Positions 1-11,342 of a stretch of DNA of 64,000 bases are shown here, piece by piece (position 1 is the first letter of the stretch; every line of letters begins with the position of its first letter). The notes beneath the pieces are model-generated. The model searched no databases, was not told the DNA's origin, and saw only the letters and a list, made by a program, of their open reading frames with translations. The position numbers and the translations under genes are program-made. This stretch comes from Escallonia rubra (Eukaryota; Streptophyta; Magnoliopsida; Escalloniales; Escalloniaceae): assembly GCA_033065855.1 (NCBI GenBank), contig JAVXUO010002418.1, forward strand, positions 124,001-188,000. Direction: 5' to 3'.

Positions 1-181
1 CTCATTTATATCCTAAAGATAACTCCATTAACCTTTCACTTTTCATCTTCTTATTAAATTACTCATAGGTTATGAGTAACTCTCATAACTTTTTACTTTT
101 CACCTTCTCTTCATTTATTCATGTCTTGATTCTTCCTCATCAAGTGTTACAACTATGTAGAATAAAGATTAACTCTCAACA
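1..181 (-). repeat. 3' LTR of copia-1 (partial)
   Basis: Matches 4445-4626 in direct orientation and ends CAACA at 177-181, the same terminus as the other LTR. Next to it, at 182-190, is a purine-rich tract when read on the minus strand (AAGAGGGCG), the expected polypurine tract for plus-strand priming. Confidence 0.93.
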
Positions 182-474
182 CGCCCTCTTAAGCTTGATT
201 CTTTCATTCCAAGTCGACTTCGTAGCTTCTCGAAGACTTCTCTTTTTAGGGGCTTTATGAATATATCCGCAACTTGATCTTTGGACTTCACAAACTTAAC
301 TTGGACTTCTTTCTTGGCTATGCTCTCACGGATGAAATGATACCGTGTGTCGATGTGCTTGCTTCGATCATGAAAGACTGGATTCTTTGCAAGGGCTATG
401 GCTGACTTGTTATCGACATAAATTTGTGTCGATTCTTCTTGAATAAAATTGAGTTCCTTGAGAAAACTTCTTAG

Positions 475-2157
475 CTATATCGCATGGCAAATAGTCGATG
501 TTACAGCCACATATTCAGCTTCACATGTTGATAGAGTCACTATCGATTGCTTCTTCGATGTCCATGTGAATGCCGCTTTATCAAAATAAAAAAAAGGATC
601 CAGATGTGCTTTTCCAATCATCGACGTCTCCATCCAATCACTATCACTATATCTCACTAATTTTATATCACCTGACGCACGATAAAATATGCCAATATCA
701 ATAGTACCTTTAAGGTATTGAAGTATACTTTTCGCCACTTTGAAAGTGATAAGTTGTCGGTTTCTCCATATATCGACTGACAAGACTGACTGCATATAGG
801 ATGTCAGGTCTAGTGCACGTCAAGTACCTCAAACTTTTGAACAAGGTCCGATCAAGTGGACCTCATTTGATGTGTCTCGACAACTTCTTTTATATCTCAA
901 TGGGAATACTGATTAGGTTGCAATTTTCCATATTGAACCTCTTCAATACTTCTTTTGCATATGCCTCTTGTGAGATGAAAATTCCATCATCTTTTTGTTT
1001 TACCTCGACCCCAAGATAATATGACATCAAACCGATATCAGTCATTTGAAACTCCTTCACCATTTCCTTTTTGAAATCAACAAACATCTCCACACAGTTG
1101 CCAGTAAAAATTAAATCATATAAATAGACTATCAAGATGTCACCTTTTCCATTCATCTTAACGTAGAGTGCATGCTCATGTGGGCACTTCATAAAGCCTT
1201 TCTCTTGAAAGTACTTGTCAATGTGACTGTTCCACGCCCTTGGCGCTTGCTTCAACATACAAGGCCTTCTTTAACCTTAACACTTTGTCTTCATGGCCTC
1301 GAACAACATATTATACCTCTTCATCAAGAAAACCATTAAGGAAGGATGACTTCACGTTCATTTGATGGATCTTCCACTTTTTTAGAGCTACTAGAGATAT
1401 CAACAGCCGTATCATTTCCAATCGAGCGATATGGGCAAAGACTTCATCATAGTCGATCCCAGCCATTTACTTGTATCCTTTAACGACAAGCCTTACTTTG
1501 TATCTTTCGACCTCACCTTTGGAATTTTTCTTTACTTTGTAAACACATTTTACACCGATGGGCTTCTTTCCCGATTGAAGAGTGGTCAGCTTCCAAGTAT
1601 CATTCTTCTCGATGGCATCGATCTCTTTAGTCACGGCCTTCCTTCATTTTTCCCTTTTAGACGCCTCATCAAAATCGATTGGATCAATATCGATAGAAAA
1701 ATCGAACATGCTTTGGTTCTGATTCAAGTCATCATAAATCTCCTTCAGATATCTTTTGCCTTGTGCTCTTGTCTTGACAGGATTATCGACTGATGATGAT
1801 GTTGGACTCGATTGAGTAGGAGATACAGGACTCGAAGGAGTCACAGGTTCCATCGGCTCTTCTTTTACTTCTTTTCTATCCGTATCGATTAGATAGGAAA
1901 TATACTGCTTCTTGTCTCGATCAGTCTGGTCCCACGAGCTCTTCTCATTGAAAGTCACGTCTCGACTAACTTTCATCTTTTTATCAACAGGGTTTGTACA
2001 ACTTGTACCCTTTTGACTGTTGACTGTAACCGATGAAGATGAACTTTTCACTTTTGTCATCGAGCTTTTTCCTTTGCTGATCAGGAACATGCACATATGC
2101 AATGCTTCCAAACACTCTCAAGTGGGACACACTTGGCTTGAACCCACTCCAAGCTTC
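475..2157 (-). pseudogene. copia-1 reverse transcriptase and RNase H region
   Basis: RNase H is seen at 475-795, with SKKQSIVTLSTCEAEYVA-type residues typical of copia RNase H. The palm end of the RT is at 890-1258 (LIFTGN, then SYYLGVEVKQ). The linker and RT start are at 1644-2111. The catalytic YVDD box at about 1115-1125 reads Y-D, as if a Val-Asp pair had been deleted, which would kill polymerisation. Several frame changes separate the pieces. This would be the replication enzyme part of the polyprotein; here it is a remnant. Confidence 0.9.
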
Positions 2158-3200
2158 TTATGGTGTTTGATTCCACACACTCCTTGTTGGACATCGATTG
2201 GATAGATAGACCGCACAATCTACGGCCTCAGCCCAAAATTCCCTGGGCAAATTCTTGCTCTTCAACATACTTCGAGTCATGTTCACTATCGATCGATTCT
2301 TTCTTTCCACCACTCCGTTCTGTTGAGGTGAATATGGAATGTTAAGTGGACGACATGTGCTATTTTCTTCACAGAATTCCTTAAACTCCTTAGATATGAA
2401 CTCTCCACCTCGATCAGATCTCATTGCCTTAATCTGATATCCACTCTGCTTCTCGACAAAAGCCTTAAACCTCTTGAAGGTTGAGAACACCTCTGACTTT
2501 TGCTTGAGGAATTAAACCCATGTTTTTCTACTATAGTCATCAATGAACAGTAAAAAAGTATATGTTATTACCAAGAGATGTTGGATCGATTAGACCACAC
2601 ACATCAGTGTGAATCAACTTCAACAGCGCCTTTATACTCGATATCGACTCTTTTGGAAACTTGTGTCAATGTTTCTTCTTGACAAGACAACCCTCACAGA
2701 ATTGGTCTGGCTGGTCTATCGATGGCAATCCCTTTACCATATTCTTCGTCGATAGCAATTTCAGACCTCCAAAATTGAGATGTCCAAGCCTCAAATGCCA
2801 TAACCAAGATGGATTATCAAAACTGGCCTTCAAACATTTAGGTGCATCATGATGGATATTCATCAATAACATCTTATTGCTCGACATCAGAACACGAACG
2901 ATCAAGCTCCCTCTATCATCTCTCAAATAAAGACTTTTGTCTTTCATATGGATGTCGTAGCCTCTCTCTAACAGTTGGCCCATGCTCAAAATGTTTTCCT
3001 TCATCTCCAGAAGATAATAGACATTTGGGATGAACTGATGGCCTCCATTCTTTAATTTGATCAGAATTTTGGACATGATTCCAAAGATGATGTTTTCTGT
3101 CACCGACTCATCCATGTCGATAAACATGTGTTTGTACTCTCACATGTGATTATTGGCATCGGTATCGAGATACCAAGAATTCTCCTTTTCTTTTTTTGAT
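2158..3200 (-). pseudogene. copia-1 GAG-pre-integrase and integrase remnant
   Basis: The 2666-3127 stretch carries the GAG-pre-integrase domain (SWLWHLRLGHLNFGGL) and its zinc-binding end (CEGCLVKKKH). The 2158-2490 stretch carries the integrase core, including RSDRGGEF and PQQNGVVERKN, which hold the second Asp and the Glu of the DDE triad. In the living element these process and insert cDNA. The segment between them (about 2491-2650) is frame-shifted, so no intact integrase is encoded. Confidence 0.9.
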
Positions 3201-3276
3201 CCATCGTGTGCCAACAGGACCGTGTCAATACCCACCTTATTTTCTTCTACACAGTGGGCCTTCACATTTTCCTCCT

Positions 3277-4179
3277 TTAAATCATCTTGACACTCCCAAG
3301 AGTAGTGTCCGTATCGATGGCATGTGAAATATTCAACATCTTTCTTGTTTTGGCATTGGTAATTGCCACATCTTCCTCGACCTCGTCCTCTCGATGGATG
3401 AAATTTTGAACCCGATTCATTATAGTTATACTGATTTTATCCACCACGGCCTCTACCACAGCCTCGTCCACGACCTCTGCCTCGACCACCTTGATTCTTA
3501 TTGGAGCCATCTTTCCTCTCGTTGAAATTCATCTTGGCCTGAAGAGCTTGCTCGATAGGCTCTTTGTTTCTTATTTTGATCTTGTCCTCATGGACTTGTA
3601 ATTTTCTAGAGAGCTCATCAACTGTCATAGTTTCGATGTCGTTGGACTCCTCAATGGCAACAACTACATGGTGGAACTTTAGATCAAAAGATTGAAAGAT
3701 CTTCTCGACCACTCGACTATCTTCCATCTCTTCACCATTTCTCTCAAGTTGGTTCACAACTGAGAGAACTCTAGAAATGTAGTCAAAATCGTGTCGGAGT
3801 CTTTCATTTGTAAAGACTCAAATTCAACTCGAAGGCTTCGGATCTGCAACTTTTTGACCTTATCGATGCCTTTGAAAGCATTTTCCAATGTATGACATGC
3901 TTTCTTCGTGGTGGTGGCCTGCGCAATCTTCTCAAAAATATTATCATCGACGCCAAGTTGGATGAGTGAAATAGCCTTTTGATCTTTCATTCGGGCTTCT
4001 TTGGCAGCCTTCTTCACGGCTTAGCTAGCACTGGCCAACTTTTTCGGTTCCACATATTCTTCTTCTACAGCCTCCTAAACATCTTGACCACCAAGAAAGG
4101 TTTTCATTTGGATGCTTCATCGTTCATAGTTGTCTTTCACAAGTTTTGGGATAGGAAATGTTTTATTTGTTGCTACCAT
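3277..4179 (-). pseudogene. copia-1 gag remnant
   Basis: A gag start codon lies at 4179-4177, just inside the primer binding site. The first 50 codons have TGA and TAG where related copia gag proteins have Trp (NYER-stop-SIQMK and GGQDV-stop-EAVE), two Trp-to-stop changes. The UBN2-type middle part is open at 3754-4017 and 3437-3757. The CCHC zinc knuckle at about 3290-3331 reads Y-x2-C-x4-H-x4-C: the first Cys is Tyr (codon at 3329-3331). Stops and a broken knuckle show the gene is dead. Confidence 0.88.
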
Positions 4180-4188
4180 TAGAACCAA

Positions 4189-4200
4189 GCTCTGATACCA
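4189..4200 (-). promoter_or_regulatory. Primer binding site of copia-1 (initiator Met-tRNA type)
   Basis: Minus-strand TGGTATCAGAGC, the standard copia PBS complementary to the 3' part of initiator tRNA-Met, lies 5 bases inside the 5' LTR. The second copia element has the same site at 62131-62142. Confidence 0.93.
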
Positions 4201-4205
4201 CTTTG

Positions 4206-4626
4206 TGTTGCGTGATGGGCACAATATAAAGGAGATAATGCAGTGAAAATATTTAGAGTATTATCGTAGAGAAGGAGGAAGTGGAGAGGAGAAACACTCA
4301 ATATTTTTTTTTCTCTACTCAATCAACACTTCTTTTCATAAACTCACTCACTCTTTCTTAGAATAATTTATTTCCTTACATTCCACTATCAAATGACTAA
4401 GAGATGCACATATTTATACTATTACATATAAAGACATTTAAAGACTCATTTATATCCTAAAGATAATTTCCTTAACCTTTCACTTTTCATCTTCTTATTA
4501 AATTACTCAAAGATTATGAATAACTCCCATAACTTTTCATTTTTCACCTTCTCTTCATTTTATTCATGTCTTGATTCTTCCTCATCAAGTGTCATAATTA
4601 TGTAGAATCAAGATTAACTTTCAACA
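4206..4626 (-). repeat. 5' LTR of copia-1 (complete, 421 bp)
   Basis: Bounded by TGTTG at 4206 and CAACA at 4622-4626, the canonical TG...CA ends with a 5-bp terminal inversion. Its right 181 bp repeat the left end of the window. Confidence 0.92.
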
Positions 4627-4664
4627 TTAAAGGTGTGAGAATAATGACTGGGGTTCCAAAGGCA

Positions 4665-4672
4665 CCGCAGAG
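4665..4672. repeat. 8-bp target site duplication, left copy
   Basis: CCGCAGAG, repeated exactly at 6261-6268. Eight bases is the hAT superfamily hallmark. Confidence 0.93.
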
Positions 4673-6260
4673 CAGAGGCAGACTTACGTTGGAACGGGGG
4701 TTGGGGGGGGGGGGAAATGTACCCCCTCAACTTCTAAAAGATTTTTTTCTTTTTCATTTCACCTGGTCTATTGCCCAATTGCCCTATGCCAAATACTTTC
4801 ACTCTCACCCACTCATAGAAAAGCAGACCATAGCACTCATCGGCAACGAGCGACAGCACATCGACACAACAGGTGCTCATTGAGTCAACTCTTTCTAGTA
4901 AAGCTCAACTCAGATATGGAAAGAACAAGACAACGAGGCGAGGACTCCGGCGGAGGCACCGACTGTCAAGGCAGTCTGGCCAACAACCCTCTGTCGGCGA
5001 TGACGCGTTGACGACTGGTTACTCGTGACGGGTCAAATCCATCGATATATGAGAATCAAATCCAGTTCAACACTGCGTCCAGTTCCACTCCAAAAAATTA
5101 CGATCTCGGCGATTCACACAATCACCGGCCAACCAGAGAGAGAGAAATGTCAACCATACACAGAGTAGTTCGAAGCATAACCATAGCCATGAACATTACT
5201 AATCCTTGCCTCCCCAGATTCTCTCTCCATGCTCCTAAGACTGTAAGTTTTTTCTCTCTCCTAGTGATTAGGGTAAAAGTGTAGATGTTGAATTGATATC
5301 GAATTGCACTCATAGGTTAACTTAGTTTGAAAAGTCAATTTAGCTTAAGAAGAATGAGTAAATTTAATGTTACATGGTATCAAATATATCTATGAATTTG
5401 CAAAAATTGCGAAAATTTCAATGAAACGAAGGGAGTTTTTGCTATGACTTCTGTGTTTATTCTATGTAAGTTACTGTAAATTTATGAATTAGTAAAGAAA
5501 GAATTGACTAGCAAATTCAGAGAAAAAAAATGAAGAAAACTAATACTGGAGGTGGATGTTGCTGAAATATGTTTTTAGCATTTACTGAATTTAGTTGGCT
5601 GCATTTTCTTTGGTAGCAGTAGTGATAAGGAAAGGGTAATTTTGGGCATGGCATTATATTTTTAGGAGACCGCGTTGCTTGTTCTTTGAATTTAGTAGAG
5701 AATTCGGTAACATATATGATATTTTTGGTTATTAATGCACAAATGTTTTCTACTCTGTATTGTTTGTTTTCTGGGTTTTGTTTAGGCAATGGATTCTGGG
5801 GATCATTTTGGTGAATTACATTGAACAGCAATGTTTTCTACTTAATGTATCTACATCAATGAGTTCAATTTCGGATCCCAATTACTTTCCTAATTCAATT
5901 TTCATATATTGATAGATTTGATTCCCTGGGTACATGTTGATTGAGATACTATATTGACAATTCAGAAAAACTTAGTTGATTATCAAGTTTAATGGACTAG
6001 AAACGTTTAATGGACTAGAAATTCAGAAAATCTTTATTGATTCTTATCGATCAGTAGTGGGTTTCCCACAAGTTTGGTACCTGGTTACAATCTCATGAAA
6101 CTTAATAAGACCTTGTAGATGCTTTTAAGTTTTTTTTTTTTTTGGTCTATCATCAAAATGTGCACTCAGTTTTTGTGTATTATTTTACTAATTAATTTTT
6201 TTTAGTGATTTTGATATATTTTTTTGCATCTCTTGAAGTGAAATCCTGATTCCGCTACTG
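4673..6260. mobile_element. Non-autonomous hAT element with captured gene piece (1588 bp)
   Basis: Starts CAGAGGCAGACTTACG and ends with the inverse of CAGTAGCGGAATCAGG. It is flanked by perfect 8-bp duplications (CCGCAGAG). Both ends match the coding hAT element at 25307-29254, but in the reverse orientation: this left end resembles that right end and vice versa. A run of 12 G followed by ACCCCCT lies just inside the left end, as in the larger relative. No transposase homology is visible inside, so movement would depend on a relative. The interior contains a plausible first exon with a splice donor (5147-5242), suggesting gene capture. Confidence 0.92.
5147..5242 (+). pseudogene. Captured first exon inside hAT element
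   Basis: An ATG opens a 32-codon exon that ends in frame at a consensus donor (ACT|GTAAGT at 5242/5243). The peptide starts MSTIHRVVRSITIAMN and is basic, Ser/Thr-containing and low in acidic residues, like an organelle targeting peptide. AT-rich, intron-like DNA follows and no second exon is seen before the element ends at 6260. The parent gene is not recognised. That this was copied from a host gene is inferred from its position inside bounded TIRs. The alternative is a chance open stretch. Confidence 0.5.
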
Positions 6261-6268
6261 CCGCAGAG
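6261..6268. repeat. 8-bp target site duplication, right copy
   Basis: CCGCAGAG, identical to 4665-4672. Confidence 0.93.
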
Positions 6269-6525
6269 TTCAATATAGTATAGTGTCAGTTGTTCATCAT
6301 ATGCCCAACAATTAAATCTTTTTGGGTACATGAAGTAAGGTCCTACAACCTCATTCTTACTTGGGAGTTGCGTATTTACCAGATGCAAGTGTAGAAGGCC
6401 ACGCACGGCCTCGATTTTAAGGGTCCCTTACTGATAGACCACGTACGGGCACATGGCCTGCACCTGAGTATCACTGTTTAAAACCACAAATACAGCGGCA
6501 AATACAATTATTTGAATGAAACTAC

Positions 6526-6940
6526 GTGGCCGTTTGTGATTGATTCTTAAAAGTAGATTTTGATTAAATTAGAATCATTTTTTAAAATCAGCTTTAATCC
6601 ATTTTAAGCATAATAGATTAAAAGTTATTGAATGTGTTTGGGTAAAAAGGGATTAAAGTATGTTTAGAATAGCAATTTACCATATAGTGTGTTCAAACTG
6701 AAATTGAGCATTTAATGTCCTTTTAAAAGTAAGGATATTTTGGTAAATCTCTTGGTCAAACCTGATTCTCTAAAACTTGATAAATCTTAATCCAAGGAAA
6801 TGAGGATTGTGGATTTAATCAGTTTTGAGCTCATTGGAGCAGATTTAATCATTTTACTTTCTTTTGCCAAAACACTTCAAAACTGATTTAATTTGGATTT
6901 AATCAGGTTTGACCAATCTAGAATCAATCTCAAACACCCT
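6526..6940. mobile_element. MITE with about 20-bp terminal inverted repeats
   Basis: The left end GGCCGTTTGTGATTGATTCT and the inverted right end GGGTGTTTGAGATTGATTCT match at 17 of 20 positions, and the AT-rich interior has no coding potential. CTAC flanks both sides (6522-6525 and 6941-6944) but is too short to fix the superfamily. The exact ends are uncertain by a few bases. Confidence 0.72.
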
Positions 6941-6944
6941 CTAC

Positions 6945-7558
6945 AAGCTGAAGTCCAAATGCCAGCATTCCATTACTGTATAGTAGAGGGAGTCCGCCGA
7001 GGTTCACCAAACCAATTTCTCTGCCCACAATCTAGAGGTAGCAGAGCTCAGAGATGCCCTGAAGGTCATAGCACTTGCATTAAAGCTTAGTTAGTTGAGT
7101 ATTGTTGCACGAGGAGATGAGCCATCTATTACAAGTCAAAGACAAGGGTGTGATTGCTTGTTCTAATGTTTGTAGATTCTCATAGGTGACAGAGTAGGAC
7201 TAAAATTGTTCAGGCTGTTGCCTGCCATGCTTTGCCGGTGGAAGATTTTAGTGAAATGGGCGAGGCCCTATACTTGATGATGTCTTCTATCATTTCAGAC
7301 ATACCCACTTCTTCTCTTTACTAACAGAATGCCATCGATGATCTCAAAGAAGAGGGACATAGAGTCAACCCAGAAACTAAGAGTTTGAAGTTGCACAGGC
7401 TTCATTTTATCAGAAAATGAAAAACATACTTTTTAGTAGTTACTATTTCACATTAGGACCAAACTAAGAAACATGAAGTGAAACAACAAGCTGAAACAGA
7501 AGAAAGTGGCCTCAGACAGAGCAGCCCCGGCAACCTGACAAGAGGGGGAACAGATCAA
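6945..7558. other. Intergenic DNA downstream of EDS1
   Basis: About 600 bp between the MITE and the EDS1 stop codon. Short open stretches occur in several frames at 6950-7090 and 7150-7350, but none continues or matches a family I recognise. It will include the EDS1 3' UTR. Confidence 0.5.
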
Positions 7559-10500
7559 TCACACATGAAAACCAAACTTCTCTTTAAGGCAACTTTCTGA
7601 TTTATGCTGTGGGGGGAGCGAATTCCACCACTTGGCAAAGGTAGATCCATCCAAAAAGACTTCCTTCCCAAGCACCTCGGGCATAGCCTGAACACAACCA
7701 TGAACCTGCTTCTCCAAACTTAAAATTCTGTCTTTGATGTCTTCGAAAGACCTTTTCTTGCAAGTAATTATAAGTTCTTCCACCTCGGCCAAATAGCACG
7801 ACTCAGAGATGGGCTCGGCTGGCATCCTTTCCTCATGCTCGCGCCATCTCTGGGTGAATCGATAGCGTTTTGGCCTACCTTTTTCCATGTAGGATCCTGC
7901 ATCTTCATTCTTTGCGTGTCTATAGTAGTTGGAGATATCTAGAGGCTCAACAAGTCGTCTGAACTCGTTTCCCCAATCTATCCACTCTTTCTTGCCTTCA
8001 AATTCATCTGGAAGTTCGTTCTTCTTTATCATTTCAATGACCTCATCCCATATTGCTGCTAGTTCAAGTCTTGTCACGTTTGCCTGGAAGTCTTTTTCCT
8101 CATTTTGAAGCTTAAAAGAATCGTAGTACCCCACCTTCCGACGTTCACCATCCTTTCTGTATTCTTGCATCTTTTGCAGTCCATCTTTAATGCCTTGCTT
8201 GTCAATTTTTTTCTCATTTTCAAGTTTTTTCTTCTCCAGCTCTTCAGCAGCGTAAATACAAAGCCTGGCTCTGGTGCTCTGAATTCCAAACTCGTAAAAA
8301 TTAGCAGCAGTTGTCGACAGCCATATAGATCAATGTTTTCCAAAATTAAAACCCTTCTTTCTTTCATTGTTTTTTATTTTGATCTTATGTTAAAAGAAAA
8401 CAAAAGTCTGCCTTCCTACAAAGGATAAGAATATTTGTGCATACTTTCTCTTTTTCTTCTGGCTATTCTTTATATTTCTGGGATGAAGGTGCACTAGCGA
8501 CAAAAAAATTCAGAAAAACACGCAATAATAGCCTTACTCTTCTACAGAATATCGGGGTAAACAGTTCATATACTTCAAGTAAGAAGTAAAGATTTTTCTG
8601 ATTTACTGATTCAGAAGTGATAATAGCTTCTCTTGTAACTTGGAGTTGATCATTTGAAAAAAGAATTGTGCAGTCGAAACTAATATTTGGAAACGAGCAA
8701 AAAGATTACTAACCAGGCCAAGATCATCTGATAAACCTTCCGCATGATCTAAATAGACCACATCTCGTACTTCGAAGCTATTCTGCAGTTCACTTTCATA
8801 GGCGAAATTATCCTTCAAACTTTTATCAGCAACCTGTGCAACTTCTGCTTCACAAGCAAGGTGGAATAGCAACTGCACAACGGTGTCCGAGTTTTCCACC
8901 ACAACCAGCTTACCATGTCCAATACAGAAGATATAAGTGCCAAAAGGTCTGTAGGGGCTAAGTTCAATAAAGCTACTAAGAGTATCTAGTACTAAGTTGG
9001 TGTTTCCCATAAGATTGCATGCAGCATGGCTTGCAACAGATGCTGCAAATGTCATTATAGTCGTGTAAACAGCTGTAGCGTCACTGGATGTTGCAACAGA
9101 TTCCTTACGGAAGTTTTTGGATATCGGATTGAAATAATCAAGAACTCTCTGTACCTCATCTTGCTGAATAGAGGAGACAGGTGCGAGCATTATACGAGGA
9201 ACAATGTCATACCTTGTAACAAAATGAACGAAATAGCGTGCCCAGTTTTCTCGACGAAGAGCATGTGGGAGAATCCGGTCTCCAACAAGTGGCGATCCGA
9301 AAGTCAGGCAACGAATACTTGTCTCGCCTATTGTTTTTTTGTTTTCCTCCAAGAAATGGAGGGTTGCAAAGATGGCGGTTGGGCCAGCTGAAGAATGCCC
9401 TGTGAACACTATTTGCCTGCCCTTTTTGATAGCATCCTTGACCTGAAATTCGGATTAGATTTACACTCATTGGTCACAATTCCAACTTTGAGATAGATGA
9501 TATGATGGGATCAGAATTCGATTTAGCTGTAGAACGTGAGTTTATGAATGTGATCAAGCTTTGGCCTGCTTCGTCTATTTTTTACCTGAGCCAATGTTAG
9601 CTGAATCTATAAAAGTATCTTCCTGTTTAGAGTAACAACCCTTACTATTTACTACCTCTTTCTCAGGATGATATAATTAACTTTGAGCCTGAGAGGTCAA
9701 CTACAAGAAGATGGTCCCTAACTCAATAGCAGACCATTGACATACCTACTCATATCTCTTTATGATACCTTATCTTTGAAGCGCTGAGGTGCACAATCTA
9801 CAATATGTTAAATTACAATTTGCTTTAAAAACTTAAGCCGTTAGACAATGAGTCTAACAATGTATATCATACTTTAAGACTCCTCATCACGTGCAAGCCC
9901 AGATAGTACGTGGAAAGATAAAACAAGACCACCAAAGTGGAGAAATTAACAGAGTGCAAATTGTAGCATAATAAAGATGGACCAAACATGAACGCCGGAA
10001 GAACTGAACCCAAACCTTGCCAAACCAGAGCTCACCATGTGCTATGAAAGCTTAAACTCCTAGAGAATGGACCAACAACGTATACCATGCTTCAAGACAA
10101 ATGGGATATTGCGGATTCCATCTTGTTGCAAAATTTAGAACGCATCGCTAATCAGAACTTTCTTTCGCTATGTGTCAGGTCAAAAGAGAACTTTTAATGG
10201 CCACAATTGCAAATCAAGTTCCAAGTGTTGCAATGTTACCCACTCAATCGTGTGTAACAACTAAGAAGATGAATGTTCATGGGAAGAGAGAAGTCAACTA
10301 GTACCTTATCCGCAAGCGACGGCGTCTTCAGGATCTCATAAAATCTGCCAATGAATGCTTCGTTGACCGCAGCTTTTTCGTCGTTGCCAATGCTTCGGAG
10401 AGATGGAAAAGCAGCAAGATCTATCGGTTTTAATCCGAATGGTTTCTCCTTCAACCAGTGATCGGCAGAAAATGCGAACACGGCTGTAGCTGGGCTGCTG

Positions 10501-10631
10501 CTGCCGCCGCCAATCTTTTCATACTGGTATGTCTTTGCCTTCTTGTGAGCATTCACAGCAATTTTACAAGCTGTGTTGATAATAACCTGGCTCAACTCTG
10601 TTGTCTCTTCAAGGCTCTTTCCTCCCACCAT
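7559..10631 (-). CDS. EDS1: EDS1 (enhanced disease susceptibility 1), lipase-like immune regulator
   Basis: Three exons, all phase 0: 10631-10305, 9442-8714 and 8278-7559, giving 591 codons against 623 in Arabidopsis EDS1. Donors and acceptors are AAG|GTAC, TTTCAG|GTC, CTG|GTTAGT and TTCAG|AGC. The N-terminal alpha/beta-hydrolase fold has the nucleophile elbow FTGHSSAGP (Ser126) and the Asp in RYDIVPR (Asp188). Near residue 321, where the triad His is expected from memory of the family, the text reads KDNFAYESEL. The C-terminal EP domain has GYYDSF (402-407), RRLVEPLDISNYYR (459-472) and FLDGSTFAKWW (560-570). The family forms heterodimers with PAD4 or SAG101 and relays TIR-NLR immune signals in nucleus and cytosol; lipase activity is not needed in Arabidopsis. 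The start at 10631 is chosen because a TATA box lies 74 bp upstream; an in-frame ATG at 10691 would sit too close to that box. SAG101 lies divergently upstream. Confidence 0.95.
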
Positions 10632-10704
10632 TTTTGGTCTACCTTGCACCTGCTTACCTGAATATTGGTTGCTTTTGGGGATACCGATCACTTCAAAGAC
10701 GATC

Positions 10705-10711
10705 CTTTATA
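10705..10711 (-). promoter_or_regulatory. TATA box of EDS1
   Basis: Minus-strand TATAAAG, 74 bp upstream of the chosen ATG. In the tandem copy of this region the matching bases read TCTAGAAAG, so the box exists only in the gene-proximal copy. Confidence 0.65.
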
Positions 10712-10733
10712 GAATTGTAACTTTTAACAACCA

Positions 10734-10739
10734 TTGACT
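10734..10739 (+). promoter_or_regulatory. W-box core upstream of EDS1
   Basis: TTGACT, the core bound by WRKY factors in defence promoters, about 100 bp upstream of the EDS1 ATG. It is preserved in the second repeat unit at 12770-12775. A six-base match alone is weak; conservation in both copies adds a little. Confidence 0.4.
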
Positions 10740-11342
10740 TGAGGTCTCCTCCTGGGCTTGTATTGATCATTTGTTCGACATGAGGAAGCTGCTGAGGAAA
10801 GTTCTTCTCTGAACCTTGAAATGAATATTATATTAGGCTTAGGCCCACATGAAGTCTTCAATGGAAGGTACGGAAGAGCATAAAAATGAAGGAATCTGTT
10901 AATTTCAAGCTAATGCGAGACCATCAAAGTGGTATAGATATGGCCATTTGACCCCTAACGAATGGGCCCCGGTCGATCCAATTCAAATGGATCGGGTTAT
11001 ATTGACTTCGACAAGGTTTTGGAATGGATTTCGACTTGAAAAACTATGTCCCAGTTTGGATCCGTAGCGGGTTCAGGATATTATATGCTTCGGCTTGTTA
11101 CATGAGCTGGTTCGTCCCGTTTAAGTGATATATTCTCGATAGTCTTTAATGTAGACCATTTAGATTCTCTAGCCTGGCCGATCCACACCATTGCCCTCCT
11201 AAGACGGTAGTCTCATGAAGGTCACAAGTTCGAACTTCAGACTGATGTAAGCAAGGACGAGGGCTACCCTAGACGTCATATAAGACCAAAAGAGAAAGAA
11301 AAAGAAATTCAATCTAATGCATAAAAAAGTATAGCTACATTA

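Larger units (their letters stand above)
1..4626 (-). mobile_element. Ty1/copia LTR retrotransposon (copia-1), decayed, cut by window start
   Basis: The element reads on the minus strand in the order 5' LTR, primer binding site, gag, protease/integrase, reverse transcriptase, RNase H, 3' LTR, which is the Ty1/copia order. The internal region is 182-4205, about 4.0 kb. The right LTR is complete. Only the inner 181 bp of the left LTR lies in the window. Comparing the shared 181 bp by eye gives about 14-15 substitutions and one indel (about 8%), so this is an old insertion. The coding frame is broken many times: stops in gag, a lost zinc-knuckle Cys and a lost RT catalytic dipeptide. It cannot move on its own products. 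The target duplication cannot be tested because the left end is outside the window. Confidence 0.93.

Noticed and set aside
10632..10691. Extended EDS1 start at the upstream in-frame ATG (10691)
   Set aside because: It lies only about 14 bp from the TATA box, so it would precede the likely transcription start, and it reads into the repeated promoter unit. The 10631 ATG fits the family N-terminus better.
11165..11300. tRNA gene suggested by a B-box-like CACAAGTTCGAAC
   Set aside because: No cloverleaf or A box of proper spacing. Present in both duplicated units, so at best a decayed SINE.
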